A stretch of DNA of 44,573 bases from contig MU386012.1 of NCBI GenBank assembly GCA_022497145.1, positions 1 to 44,573 on the forward strand, written 5' to 3'. Below are positions 9,381-19,954 of this stretch, piece after piece (position 1 is the stretch's first letter; each line of letters opens with the position of its first letter). The position numbers and the translations under genes are program-made. Under the pieces are notes generated by a model. That model did no database searches and was not told the DNA's origin. It saw nothing but the letters and a program-made list of their open reading frames with translations. This DNA is from Rostrohypoxylon terebratum. Its lineage: Eukaryota > Ascomycota > Sordariomycetes > Xylariales > Hypoxylaceae.

Positions 9381-11850
9381 ATGTCCAAGTCCGAAGTTGG
9401 TTTGGGGAACCAAGCAGTCCTTAACAAGGTTGATCAGTTGAGGGAGCTGTCCGTTGGTGCGATAATCCCTCTCCCTCAGGTACGTTTATATATGTTGTCT
9501 GCCCATATACTGCGTCAAAGTAACCTGACCTGCTTGTAGCTTATTGTGGTAGGGGATCAATCTTCTGGCAAGAGCTCCGTCCTCGAGAGCTTGACTGGAT
9601 TCTCGTTTCCTAGGGCCGCGGGGCTATGTACACGCTATGCCACCCAGATAACTTGTTGTCGTGAGCCGCAGAGGAGCGTCAATGTGTCAATAATTCCTCG
9701 GCCAGATGCAGATGAGACACTCAAGTCACGTCTTCTTGAATTCCAAAGGCATATCACGGAACTTGATAACGACCAACTCGCCGAGATATTTGAAGAGGTT
9801 TGTTTGATTTCGATGTTGCTCTCATCGATATTTTTGCATCAACTAATATTCTTAAGGCAAATGAAGCTATGGGCCTGAGGATGAATCTTGCTAGTTTTGA
9901 TTCTAGCTTTGATCAAGGTGCCGGTGCATTCAGCCAGGATATCTTGAAAGTCGAAATCAGTGGCCCTGACGTAAAGACCTTGATACTCCATGTTGCAATC
10001 TAATCGCTGACCTTCACGATAGCAACCACATCTTACGGTGATTGATGTTCCTGGAATATTCAGGGTCGCGACACCCGGTACGTCACCACGTAGGATTTCT
10101 CAGATGGTCTGCTAACATATGCTAGGGCTCACTACCGAAAGTGATGTTACCATGGTTCGGAACATGGTTAAGTCGTATATGGATAATAGCAGGACAATGT
10201 TCGAACTCGATCCGCAATTGAATTTCGCAGCTAACCAGTTCATAGTATCCTTGCAGTTATGCCTTGCAATGTCGACATTGCTACGCAGGAGATCCTGAAG
10301 CTTGCCGAGGCAGCGGATCCTGACGGCATTAGAACGATGGGGGTGCTGACCAAACCCGACCTCGCGATGGAATACGCCACCCAGAGCGCGGTCATAGACT
10401 TAGTTCAGGGGAAACGCAACAGACTGAATCTAGGGTATTGCGTAGTGAAGAATCGCAGCGCAGATGATAGCGATTCATCCATATCCGATCGCCTTGCCTT
10501 CGAGAAGGCATTTTTTGCAGGACTACCTTGGACGTCGGTTGCTGACCGCTGTGGCGTAGAGTCTTTACAGATACGCCTTAGCGAGCTATTGATGGAGATC
10601 TCCAAACGCGAGTTACCTCACGTGAAAGCAGAAGTTGAGAACCGTCTCAATCTTCGGAAGACTGAGCTCGAGGCAATGGGGCCATCTCGATCTGACCAGA
10701 CTTCTCAAAGACTTTATCTCGGAAGCATCGCATCGAAATTTCAGGCGATCACGCAACATGCCCTCAACGGGTACTATACTGGACATCCGATCTTCAAGTC
10801 GGAACCACACTTGAAGTTGGCTACGAGGGCGATGGAGTTGAACGAGGCCTTGTCAAGTATCGTGCTAGAAAGGGGGCACAAGAGACACTTTGGCCCGGTG
10901 TTGGAGGAAGGGGAGGTCTCCCCTACTCGCAAGGAGGGAAATATTTTACCAGAGGTCCCCCTTACGAAATACCCTGAGCTATGCCAAATCATTCATGTTG
11001 ATGAATACGAATGCCCTGAACCCTCTGACGATTCACTTATCGACCATGTTGTGAAGACATACGAAGCCAGTCGTGGACCCGAAGTTGGAACAGTGAGTGT
11101 CTTGCCCTGCAATGTTTTGATACAGATGCTAAATGACATGATTAGTTTGGGGGTCCCATACTAGCGATAGTATTTGAGGAACAGTCGGAGAAATGGGAGC
11201 CATTAGTGCTCTCGCACACTAGCAAAGCCATCAATATGGTTCACGATTACGTGTTCCGACTGGTTAGCAAGCTGTGTCCGGATATTAAAGTAAGGAACCA
11301 GCTATGGGAAGCGATCCTCCTTGATAAACTACGGGATAGATATCGTCAAGCCATGGATCATGCTCGATACCTTCTTGATATTGAGCGTCGGGGCAGGCCC
11401 AGCACGTTCAATCACAATTTCAGCGCGAAATTGGAGAAGAGACGGGAGGATCGAATACTTGAACGCAGCAATAATGGCGTGGCATCCCCCGAAAATAACG
11501 AAGAGGTGCCTGGACATGGGCGAGCCGAAACGCAGGTAGCTGGTCGGCTAACTACGATGAAGGACAATGTTCAAAAGATATGCGAGGATATTGTAGATAC
11601 CCTCGTATGCTATTATGAAATGTCCCGAGAACGTTTTGTTGATGCGATCTGCCAACAAGTTGTCAACGATTTCTTGCTCGACGGCGAGAAGAGCCCGCTC
11701 AAGATATTGAGCCCTGAGTTCACGATGAGCTTTGATCAGGACCAGCTTGAGATCATCGCAGGAGAGGATATGGGATCAAAGCGTCAGCGACAAGCTTTGT
11801 CGTGGGAGATCGAGAGTTTGGAAGCGGCCATGAAGGTCTTGCGAATGTAA
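9381..11850 (+). CDS. Dynamin-superfamily (Mx/dynamin-like) large GTPase
   Basis: Predicted membrane-remodelling GTPase, 716 aa. Seven exons: 9381-9479, 9540-9797, 9857-9970, 10023-10077, 10126-10198, 10246-11092 and 11146-11850; the phases close exactly. G1 is GDQSSGKSS (residues 38-46), G3 is DVPG (165-168) and G4 is TKPD (235-238). Middle/stalk sequence follows (FGGPILAIVFEEQSEKWEP begins the last exon), and a GED-like helical region closes the protein. No PH domain or Pro-rich tail, so it belongs to the short fungal dynamin-like group rather than endocytic dynamin or Vps1. Intron 5 is only 47 nt with a weak donor (GTTCGA) but a good branch-like GCTAAC; reading through it meets a stop. It faces the peroxiredoxin gene tail to tail. 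Cellular target unknown. Confidence 0.92.
10199..10245 (+). other. 47-nt mini-intron with weak donor
   Basis: Donor GTTCGA, acceptor CATAG, branch-like GCTAAC about 15 nt before the acceptor. Removing it restores SRTIILAVMPCNVD, a conserved block of the GTPase domain. Retention leads to an in-frame stop inside the GTPase domain. Confidence 0.8.
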
Positions 11851-12686
11851 TTGCGCTCCAGAACAAAGATACTACTACGTCGTATGAGGTTCTTGATAGG
11901 TAGGCAGGGAAGATGATTTCGGATGGTTATGATACTTGGAGGTCTCTATATACTCGTATACTATTGCTTTGTAGCATATACATACTAGATATATGTTGAA
12001 GTTGAATTGAATAGATTGTCCACTCACTTTCTCGCCCCTATTTCCTTTTCTCCTTTTCTAGTGGCGCATTTTCTCCGACCCCCAACAAATTTCCCCGCAC
12101 GGGTCTGTCCCTGGGCAGCCAGGGGTAGATTCATCAGCTTACGACACGAACACCAGGTGCTTATAGCGGTAATAGCACCCTATCAGTCTTGTAAGAAAAC
12201 TTCTTCTCGGAAATTGCACCATCATATCATCACCATAGGCCGATGAGTGTAGAAACTTAGTACATAGGCCTGTACATGATGAAAATACATGACCACCTAC
12301 CTGAAAGGTGAGCACGGCACAGATGAAATTGAAAGCCATCGGGTTCCGACAATTTGGAACAGTTCGGTAGATATAAAAGCCGAGTTGGAGATCTCGGAAA
12401 TAATCTTGAAATATTGAGTTGAGGTACGGCTACCTATCACCCTGTGTCAAGCTAGTTGAACACTTCTCAATATCCCCAGACAGAAGAGATAGCATCAATT
12501 CGTGAACTCATGAGACATCCCAGACGAATAGCGTTTTTTTGTCATTCTCCGTGTCTAATAGTATTAAATCGAAGCCGTAGCTCGATGCTCAGAAACCCTA
12601 GAAACCTAACGTACAGCAATACCGCCTACTTGACGTCAGCGGCCATAAACTTCTCCAATTTTCCCCAACCAGGTGGCTTGCATCAT
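11851..12686. other. Intergenic, convergent 3' flanks of dynamin-like and peroxiredoxin genes
   Basis: Holds the 3' UTRs of two converging genes. A perfect TGACGTCA octamer (CRE/ATF type) sits at 12631-12638, but downstream of both stops, so a promoter role is doubtful. Open frames here (for example 12456-12767) run into the peroxiredoxin C terminus antisense and are not supported. Confidence 0.45.
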
Positions 12687-13442
12687 CTACTCCACTCTGG
12701 CTCGCTTCTTAGACTCACCATTTCCGTTAGCATTGCCATTCTCACCAGCGGTAGAGAAGTATTCTAGGCTTCCTTTAGGGTCAGCCTTCATTCCCTTGCT
12801 ACCACTCTGCCATCCGGCAGGGCAGACCTCGCCATGCTCGTCGGTGAATTGGAACGCTTGGACGAGACGGATCGTCTCCTCGACGTCGCGGCCGACAGGA
12901 AGGTCGTTGACGGTGATCTGGCGGAGCACACCCTTAGGATCGATGATGAAGAGGCCACGCAGAGCTACACCTTCATCCTCGATGAGGACACCGTAGCTGC
13001 GAGAGATCTTGTGGGACTTGTCGGAAACTAAGGGAAGCTGCAAGTCAGAGCCGAGGCCGCCCTGCTTGCGAGGCTTCTCGGTCCAGGCCAGATGGGTGAA
13101 GTGAGAGTCGGTCGAGACACCAAGAACAGCGGTGTTGATAGCGCGGAAACGAGGAAGGGAGTCATTGTACTGGATGATCTCGGTCGGGCAGACGAAGGTG
13201 AAGTCCATGGGGTAGAAAAGGAGGACGACCCTTTCAGTAACAATTAGTTCGATATGCCTCAAACCCATGCGAAAAGAAAGCAGGACGAGAACGAAGGATG
13301 GGTGAGCGATGTCGGCGAGGGGAAAAAAAACTTACCACTGGCCAAGGTAGTCGGACAGCGAGATGTCCTTGAACTCACCGCCAGGGAAGACGGTGGTGGC
13401 AGTGAAGGCCGGAGCCTGACGCTGAACGAAAGCAGTCGACAT
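12687..13442 (-). CDS. TSA1: Typical 2-Cys peroxiredoxin (Tsa1/Prx1 type)
   Basis: Thioredoxin-dependent thiol peroxidase reducing H2O2 and organic peroxides, cytosolic. Two exons: 13442-13336 and 13230-12687, with a GT-AG intron splitting the Trp36 codon (donor GTAAGT); 216 aa. Peroxidatic Cys50 lies in TFVCPTE, resolving Cys172 in GEVCPAGW. Both motifs of hyperoxidation-sensitive eukaryotic enzymes are present, GGLG (93-96) and a C-terminal YF (193-194), so a floodgate or chaperone switch is plausible. The last 20 residues are a Gly/Asn-rich spacer ending in basic KKRARVE, absent from short yeast Tsa1 and possibly a nuclear-import signal. A TTAGTAA element lies about 210 bp upstream. The symbol is by family analogy. 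Confidence 0.94.
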
Positions 13443-14889
13443 TGCGAATAATAGTGGAAGTGATGATGATAGAGAGTGTTTGTCAAGATGCAAGATGTGT
13501 GGTTCGTTGATGACGACGGAGGTGGTTGTTGGTTGTTATAGTAGTTTGGGATTAGGTCGTTTGAAATTTTAGTGAGGAAGAAAAGGTCAAAACGAAAAGA
13601 AAGGTCTAGAAATTCTTATCACTCTTCCAAAGCAAACGCCAGCAGGGAATTAGTAAACTACGATGGGTCGTGCGTACGGCAACTACCTAAAGTTCCCTGG
13701 GCTGGCTGGACAATTGGGCAATCTCCACCGGTTCCCCAGGTCGCTCCTCCTTATCACCATTTCACCATTTCACATTTTGCTACACTAATCCCAACTTAGT
13801 TTTTCTCACCATCGCGTGATTATCGTCTATCGTCTATCGGTCTGTCTTGCCCACCAACGCGTCTGCCCCACATGCTCTTTCCTCCTCAAACTCTTAAAAC
13901 TCCTCGATTCTATCATTCGAACCCCCGTGCATTGACCAATCACAGCATATCTTCGGCCACGCTTGGCGCGGGATGAAGAGGATGTTGTAATGTGCCCTAA
14001 GGGGAAATTTCAGAGAGGCTCTAAGTGGGGCAATCGCGATTTATGTATGCTATTTATGAACGAAACAGGTAAATATTTCCTCCATCAATTCCACTTTTCT
14101 CGACGAACTTAACTCATTCGGAACGCAAATAATGAGTAAGCAAGCACATGTTTCCATTCGAACGAAATATTAGTCCAGACAGCTCAAATTCAACTTCAAA
14201 ATCTCAGTCCGATCTCGGAGTGGATCTATACCTGATACATACCTAGTAGGTAGTAGGTATATTCCAAATCCCGAATAGCGAAATGCTGAAGCTCCCAACT
14301 GAACGGGACCGGATTCTTAGTATCAAACCTTGTACGAAGGAAATCTACTTGGCTTGACTAAACGTCAACAAGGTATATTAGTCACTTTAACAATTAGGAG
14401 AGGCACTAAACGCCTTAGCATGATGTACCAAGATCTCAAGCTGATCTGATGAAGTTATCACAAATTTTGACATATGAAAAAGGGGGATGTATGAAGAACC
14501 TAACGTGGCTTAGTAAGCAACATCCTGTTCGCCATGGCAAACCCCTTTATATTAATATATTAATACCTACATACCCAATGTAAGACGATTTCCTTCCAAC
14601 TTTAGGGGGGAAATATACCTGGTAGGTTAGATAATTATACTTGGAGTATAGAACTAGGTACTTAAATGCTCTGTCTCATACGGTATAACATACACGGCAG
14701 AATAGTTTGTTCCCGGTAGTAAGATGGAAAAGGAGAGTTGCGAGTTGAGAAAGGTATTTACTTAATCACCTCTAGGGTTGATAGGTATCAACCACTCCGA
14801 TCACATGAACAGATATCTTCATTCTCAGGATAATTGTTTAGTTATACGACTCATTACTTATATCTGGATCATTATTGGCTCAGATTCGC
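13443..14889. other. Intergenic, peroxiredoxin promoter and NmrA-like 3' flank
   Basis: The proximal part (13443 to about 13950) is the peroxiredoxin promoter, with a TTAGTAA Yap1-type site and a CCAAT box (13936-13940). It also holds a short CACCATTT tandem near 13756. The distal part is AT-rich with TAGGTA motifs at 14240, 14564, 14620 and 14654. No supported gene or RNA. Confidence 0.45.
13650..13656. promoter_or_regulatory. Candidate Yap1/AP-1 response element TTAGTAA
   Basis: An exact match to the yeast Yap1 consensus TTA(G/C)TAA, 208 bp upstream of the peroxiredoxin ATG. Yap1-type bZIP factors activate peroxiredoxin genes in many fungi, so the location is apt. A 7-mer occurs by chance, so this is a prediction. 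Confidence 0.45.
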
Positions 14890-15984
14890 CTAGATGGATG
14901 GGTTCTGCTGCAGGAACTGTTGGAGTGTTGTGGTAGGCAGCCCCAGCTTCTCGTTATCAAGCGTCTTAAGGGTCCAGGTCCCATCAACCGTGAAAAGCTG
15001 GTAGAACCAGCCAATATAAGACCAGAAACTGCGCCGACTACCTGCAAGCCTTGCCTGTAATGCTCGTTGTCTCAGTTCCTCTACGCTTCCCATTATTTCA
15101 ACATCTACCTTCAACCCCCTAGCAGTTTCATAGGTCGTGGCAATCTCTCTTAGATTGTTCACACCGGAGCAAAGACGCCACTATAGTAAGGTAGGTTAGA
15201 AGTAGCTTAGATAGGTAGGCAGCTTCTCGTTTAGATAGGGGATCGACTCATTTGAAGTAGACCTCGGGAACAGCTACTCCCCGGAGGCCCGGAGGGCAGA
15301 AAATATGCTGAAAATGGCAGGAAAAGAAACTCGGGATGTTACATACGAAGCCCCCTTGGGCTGCATTGTGTCTCTGGACAATTTCAGCTGCAAACTCGGC
15401 TGCATCTTGCTCTGTAGTCCAATGCCAAGGTTCATTTCCGGTACCCCAAATCTCAAGTCTTTTACGCCGTGGGTCCCAACAACCGTGGTTTTGAGGCGTG
15501 AAGTCGCCGTTACCCGCAGTCGCGAATAACACCTCAGCAAAGACACCAGTGAGAATATAGATGGGCCGAATGTCAGATGTCAACTCAACATGATTGTGGA
15601 AGGCGATAAACGGGTCATAGCTTTCGTGTTGACCAAGCTTTAGCGCAGTCCAATCATAACTCCAACAAGCAGCTACAAAAATTTTTACTCTGGCTCTTTC
15701 AGCTGCGCGTAGTAAGAGCAGCTGGCCTTCGAGAGTAAGTTCTGGCCTTCCGCTGTAAGCGTTGACGATAGCGTCAACGCCAGTGCAACCGTGGTTTAGC
15801 GAATCGATGTCGTCATAGCCAGTGCTCTGGGTTATACTCTCAAGGCGTGATAGTACATCAGGTGAGAGTTTAGAAGAAGCATTACGAGCAATAATTCGGA
15901 CTTGGTGGCCCCGAGCTAGGAGGCTGCTGATTAAATAACGACCAACATTGCCCGTGGCGCCGATGACAAGGACTAACCTAACAT
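14890..15984 (-). CDS. NmrA-like NAD(P)-binding protein; 5' end unclear
   Basis: Atypical short-chain dehydrogenase of the NmrA/isoflavone-reductase-like group. Open frame from the first conserved codon at 15982 to 15347, then a 166-nt intron (15346-15181, donor GTATGT), then exon 15180-14890; about 309 aa. The nucleotide-binding motif is VLVIGATGNVGRYL. The end (FWSYIGWFYQLFTVDGTW, TTTLQQFLQQNP) matches fungal members. The ATG at 15984-15982 is one base out of frame with the GATGNVG motif, as if one G were lost from ATGGTTAGG. An alternative uses ATG 16160, a weak intron 16144-16081, and an N-terminal hydrophobic stretch (LYAVFLIILHW) that would anchor the protein in a membrane, 346 aa. I cannot choose between them. 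Substrate unknown; many such proteins are catalytically inactive redox sensors. Confidence 0.72.
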
Positions 15985-16921
15985 GATGCGAAGAATGATG
16001 GAGAACCCGAATATAAAGTTGCCAGTGAAGGATTATAAGGAAGACTGCGTAGAGTTTTGATAAGATAATTAATAATAGATCTCGGGGTTCGGCGTAACAT
16101 CACAACTTATGTCCGATTCGTATATTGTGATGTTGCATTTCTACCCCTTGAATACGCCATCACCAAGCGGTTTCCTTTGGGAAAGAAAATCTACATGGAT
16201 ACGGGGTCCAATATTCTGTCATGAGATCTTCATTTTCAGAAACTTCTTCTGCTCGCCTATGAGGCGCTGAGCATCAAACGCTTACCCTTAATGCCGTTTT
16301 ATCCCCATATCAGTCTCTGAAAGGAATAGTAGGAATAGTTCATACAATATAACAATTCTACCCTTTTAGAAAGGTTGATAGCATCGACTTAAATGCTCCT
16401 AATGAACATAAAAGTCTGGTTTTATGATAAATCAGATCTCCCAGAAAATAGAAAAGGGGACTTGGCTAGCATTAGGCAGATATTTAGGTATTTAACTTAC
16501 CTAGCACCTACCTCGGTAGGTTACCTATACACACATCAGCGCGTGAGTATAGTATAACACAACACAACACAACATAGGTACCTAGATAGGTACCTAGGTA
16601 GCAACAACGGAGTTATATTCGCTACACTTTGAATCATGCTTAGGATATTTCGAGGGTGGTTAAGTACCTACTAGGTAGGTAGGCTTGTGACTAAATGCAT
16701 GAAAGTCTTACCTTTTTAGCCGCAGTGAACATGCTGGGTTGATGTATAAAAAATAAAGAAAAAATCATTTTTGAATTAGGTTAGATTTGTCATAATCGGT
16801 CGTCGTTTATTCATAGAGTTACCCGAACCGGCCTTATGCAACGATGGATATCAAAAAACATCAATGACAAAGGGAAATTAATCAATGAATGGGCGGTATT
16901 CAACACTAGGTTAAGTTTTTC
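15985..16921. other. Intergenic / possible 5' exon of NmrA-like gene
   Basis: May include the alternative first exon of the NmrA-like gene (16160-16145). Further along are an (ACAAC)n tract (about 16555-16573) and a perfect tandem of ATAGGTACCTAG (16574-16597), with more TAGGTA motifs at 16470-16530 and 16664-16682. This is the densest motif cluster in the window. Confidence 0.45.
16574..16597. repeat. Tandem 12-mer ATAGGTACCTAG x2
   Basis: Two perfect adjacent copies; each contains the palindrome AGGTACCT. Immediately preceded by an ACAAC pentamer tract and followed by GTAG. Confidence 0.85.
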
Positions 16922-19900
16922 CTAAGTGGATGATTTTGCAGCTAATAATAGCTGCTTGCCTTCCTCCCAACCTCGGTGCTCAGCAATCTCGATTATCGTC
17001 ATTCCAGAATCATCTTTCGCAGTGAGGTCAACACCGGCTTTGTCTAACATTAACTTGAGTACGGAGGCGTCTCCGTTCTCGATAGCCTGGATATAGGCAT
17101 TGTGGCCACGGTAGATCTTGTTGGGGTCCGCGCCGTAGTTTAATAGTAATTCAACAATTTCCGTGTCTGCGCCGTGAAGTCGTCGTAATGCCTTAACGAT
17201 AGGCAAATGTTCGCCGGGTGCATTAACATCAGCACCAGCTTCCTCCTATGCAATCACAATTACGTTAGTTACAAATCTGATTAGTATGCCCCATTTAAGA
17301 GGTATGATATCCAAAGTGGGGGGGGGGGGGGGGATATCTTACCAATAAGTAATGTATGATTTCCTTGCGATCCTCACGGATAGCCGTTGTCAGCGGCGAG
17401 AAGACACCGCCGTTACGATCTTCTACACTCACACCAGCTTTTAGTAGAAGCTTGATGCTTTCTAGCTGGTTGGCCACAACAGCCATTTCCATCACCCCCT
17501 TAAAAGCACGCGGTTCTGCCAACGCCGGCAGTAAGCGTTTCAAGATCATAGGTTGACGTACAGCCATACAGACCGGCCAGTTCTCTCCTCGTACGTTGGG
17601 ATCAGCACCACGAGATAGGAGAAAGTCCTGTTCGGCACCAAATCGATTAGCAGCTTATCACTTGTATTTCGGTGGAAAAAGAGAAAGTCTTCTGGGTTCT
17701 AAAAGTCCTTACCACCAAATCAGCGCGGTTCTCACGGATCGCCGTAGTCAAGGGTGTGGCACCAGTCTTAGGAGTCTTGTCATTAGGTGAAACCTTTCCG
17801 GTGTCAAGCAGCCAGTAAAGAGCCTCGACGTTCTTGCATTGGACTGCAGTCTCCAGGATGCCCTTAGGGTTGTTCAAATCAGCACCGGCTGCCACCAATG
17901 GTGCTAAGTATTGGGTGCGGTAATGCGTCACACACTTAAACGCAGGATATTCGGCGCTGGGTGCGTTTGGATCTATTTAATAGCGGCCACTAGTTAATAC
18001 TTGAAATGTAGAGAGTACAATGCGACAATAGGGTGGTTAATGACTTGCCTGCGCCATTGGCTAGGAGTAACTCGAAGATGTCGGCACGGTTGTCTCGGAT
18101 GGATGAGCAAAGTGGTGTATAGATGCCATCCTTTTTAGCATTAGGGTCGACACCAGCCTTAAGTAACACTCGAACAGACTCCTTATTGTTAATAGAGGTT
18201 GCCAATTCCATAACACCAGGAGCTTTCTTAGGATCGGCGCCACGAGCAAGCAATACCTCGAGGATGCGAGGTAACCCTACCGCCGGCCATAACATGTGTT
18301 TTGGTCCCGGGAGATTAGGGTTTGCCCCATGATCCAGAAGGCTAACAACAACATCAAGGCTATTTGCGTTGATAGCTTCAAAGAGGGGCGTATGCCCCTC
18401 TCTGTTCTTCGCATTGGCATCTGAGCCGTATTCGAGAAGCATGTCAATGAGCTTCTTGCTTCTCTTTTTTATGATAGCCGCCATTAATGCGGTATCTCCG
18501 TTTGACATTATGTGGTTGATGTCGCCTCCGTAAGTGAGAAGAATACGAGCAAGATCAAATTTATCCTCAAGGACAGACATGGCGAATGGCGATTCATTTT
18601 CTGGTCCAGCTGGAGAATTAGCATCGGCGCCGTATTTCATTAGCATAACAACAGCTTCCCGGAAAGACTCCTCGACTGCCAAATATAAGGGGGTGATATT
18701 TCGATTGTCGGAAGCATTAGGATCGGCTCCAAAGAGTAAAAGAAGACGAACGGCCTCGGCATCGTGGCGCGTGATAGCGCGATTCAGGACATGACCATCA
18801 GGACCATTATTCGGGGAGACGCCTCGGTCAAGAAGTTGCTCTATCAGCTTATGGTTGTTCGTTTCTATAGCAGATATTAGTGACTCTCGTAGTGTAGGCG
18901 CATCAGCCCCGGTTGTGTTTCGTGGGCTCCAGCGGGGCATGGTAAGAGGATCGGCTTTCAAACGGATAACTTTGTACGGGTCGAATGAATCCATCTCTTC
19001 TACTAGAGTATCAACTTCCGTACTCACATGGCCCGAGCCATGACCCGAACCAGAAGCAATCGTACTTTGCATGAGAGATCGATCTAACGTTTCTACTGTC
19101 GACATTACACGTTCTCGCGCACCACGAGAGGACCCACTACCAATCGTATAATTGGACAACGATGGCTCGCGCTGTATCTCTGGAAGAAGCTGAACACCTT
19201 GGTTGTCAATGGTTTCTTCGCGCCTTCCTAGCGAGGAGTGATCCCTGATGGACGGATGCTCTCTGGTGGAAGAATGGTCTGTTATAGAGCCTTTGCTATG
19301 AGCTATAGGCTGTGGCGGCAACGGCCAAACGGGTGGAACCTCGTCCACATGGTGACCTTGGTGTGTGACGACGTTGTTTGGAGTAGTGTTGAGAGACTTC
19401 AATTTTGTGATCCCCGCCACAGTCTTCCCTCTATCCATACGGTCGAGCGCGGCAGCCAGACCAGTATACCCAATGCCAACAGACTCGTCGATCTTAGCGT
19501 CGCCAAGGGACCACTGGAAGACGAGGGAACTCATCCTTAACGCTTCTCGAGTCTTAGCCAGGTTGTCCCTCATCTTCTCGACGTCGTTGTCGGCAAACAT
19601 TTTGCGCCATCCTTTCTGAATCTTTCCCATTGTGCCCTTCTTCTCGTATTCCAAGAGACGGGTAAGCATGTGATCTAGCACTTGGAAGTCCGTGTTAGTA
19701 GCCCTGAACTTCTTTTCAAGTTCTGAGATCATCTCTGCTGGAAATCTCTGGTTGCCTTTGGAGAACTCGGTCAATCCGGCTTCGAGGGACCACATTATTC
19801 GGCATGTCTCTAGGAAATCGTGCGCTAACTCGTCGAATTGGTGTCCATGCTTCTCGACGGTGCCCACATACTCGAGCATGTGAATTGATATCTTATTGCC

Positions 19901-19954
19901 GAGGACTGTAGCCTTATGGCATTGGCTGACGACCGAGTCGATGGAGGGGGCCAT
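16922..19954 (-). CDS. Large ankyrin-repeat protein with STAND-like helical N terminus
   Basis: Four exons: 19954-18049, 17972-17713, 17627-17343 and 17245-16922, total 924 aa with closing phases. Residues 1-160 are alpha-helical (VVSQCHKATVLGNKISIHML, then long charged helices) and resemble the N-terminal domain found in front of fungal NLR/STAND proteins. Residues 160-350 are Ser/Arg/Pro/His-rich and probably disordered. From about 355 to the end there are roughly 18 ankyrin repeats with GADPN turns. Repeats 8-15 form three related units (VMELATSINNK/CSSIRDNRADIF, ILETAVQCKN/TTAIRENRADLV, VMEMAVVANQ/TTAIREDRKEII), each ending at an intron. Intron 1 is GC-AG. There is no NACHT or NB-ARC module. 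A scaffold or recognition role is inference. Start is the ATG at 19954; the track codon upstream is GTG. Confidence 0.87.
17318..17333 (+). repeat. G16 homopolymer (C16 in the transcript)
   Basis: Sixteen consecutive G on the + strand, lying in intron 3 of the ankyrin gene. In the transcript it is a C16 run starting 9 nt after the donor GTAAGA. Confidence 0.9.
17973..18048 (-). other. GC-AG intron
   Basis: The exon ends ...GGCGCAG and the intron begins GCAAGT, the classic strong context of rare GC-AG introns. The acceptor is AAATAG. Splicing gives ANGADPNA, restoring an ankyrin turn split by the intron. No GT donor nearby restores the frame. Confidence 0.85.

Noticed and set aside
12631..12638. 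TGACGTCA (CRE) octamer
   Set aside because: It lies downstream of the stops of both converging genes, so a promoter role is not supported.
12456..12767. 103-codon + strand frame
   Set aside because: It overlaps the peroxiredoxin C terminus antisense and the 3' UTR, with no family pattern.
13916..13924. TTCGAACCC resembling a tRNA B box
   Set aside because: No A box, anticodon arm or acceptor stem can be folded around it.
15248..15340. Extra coding exon (HIFCPPGLRGVAVPE) inside the NmrA-like intron
   Set aside because: A single 166-nt intron joins GGF directly to WRLCSGVNNLREIA, matching the family better than a two-intron model.
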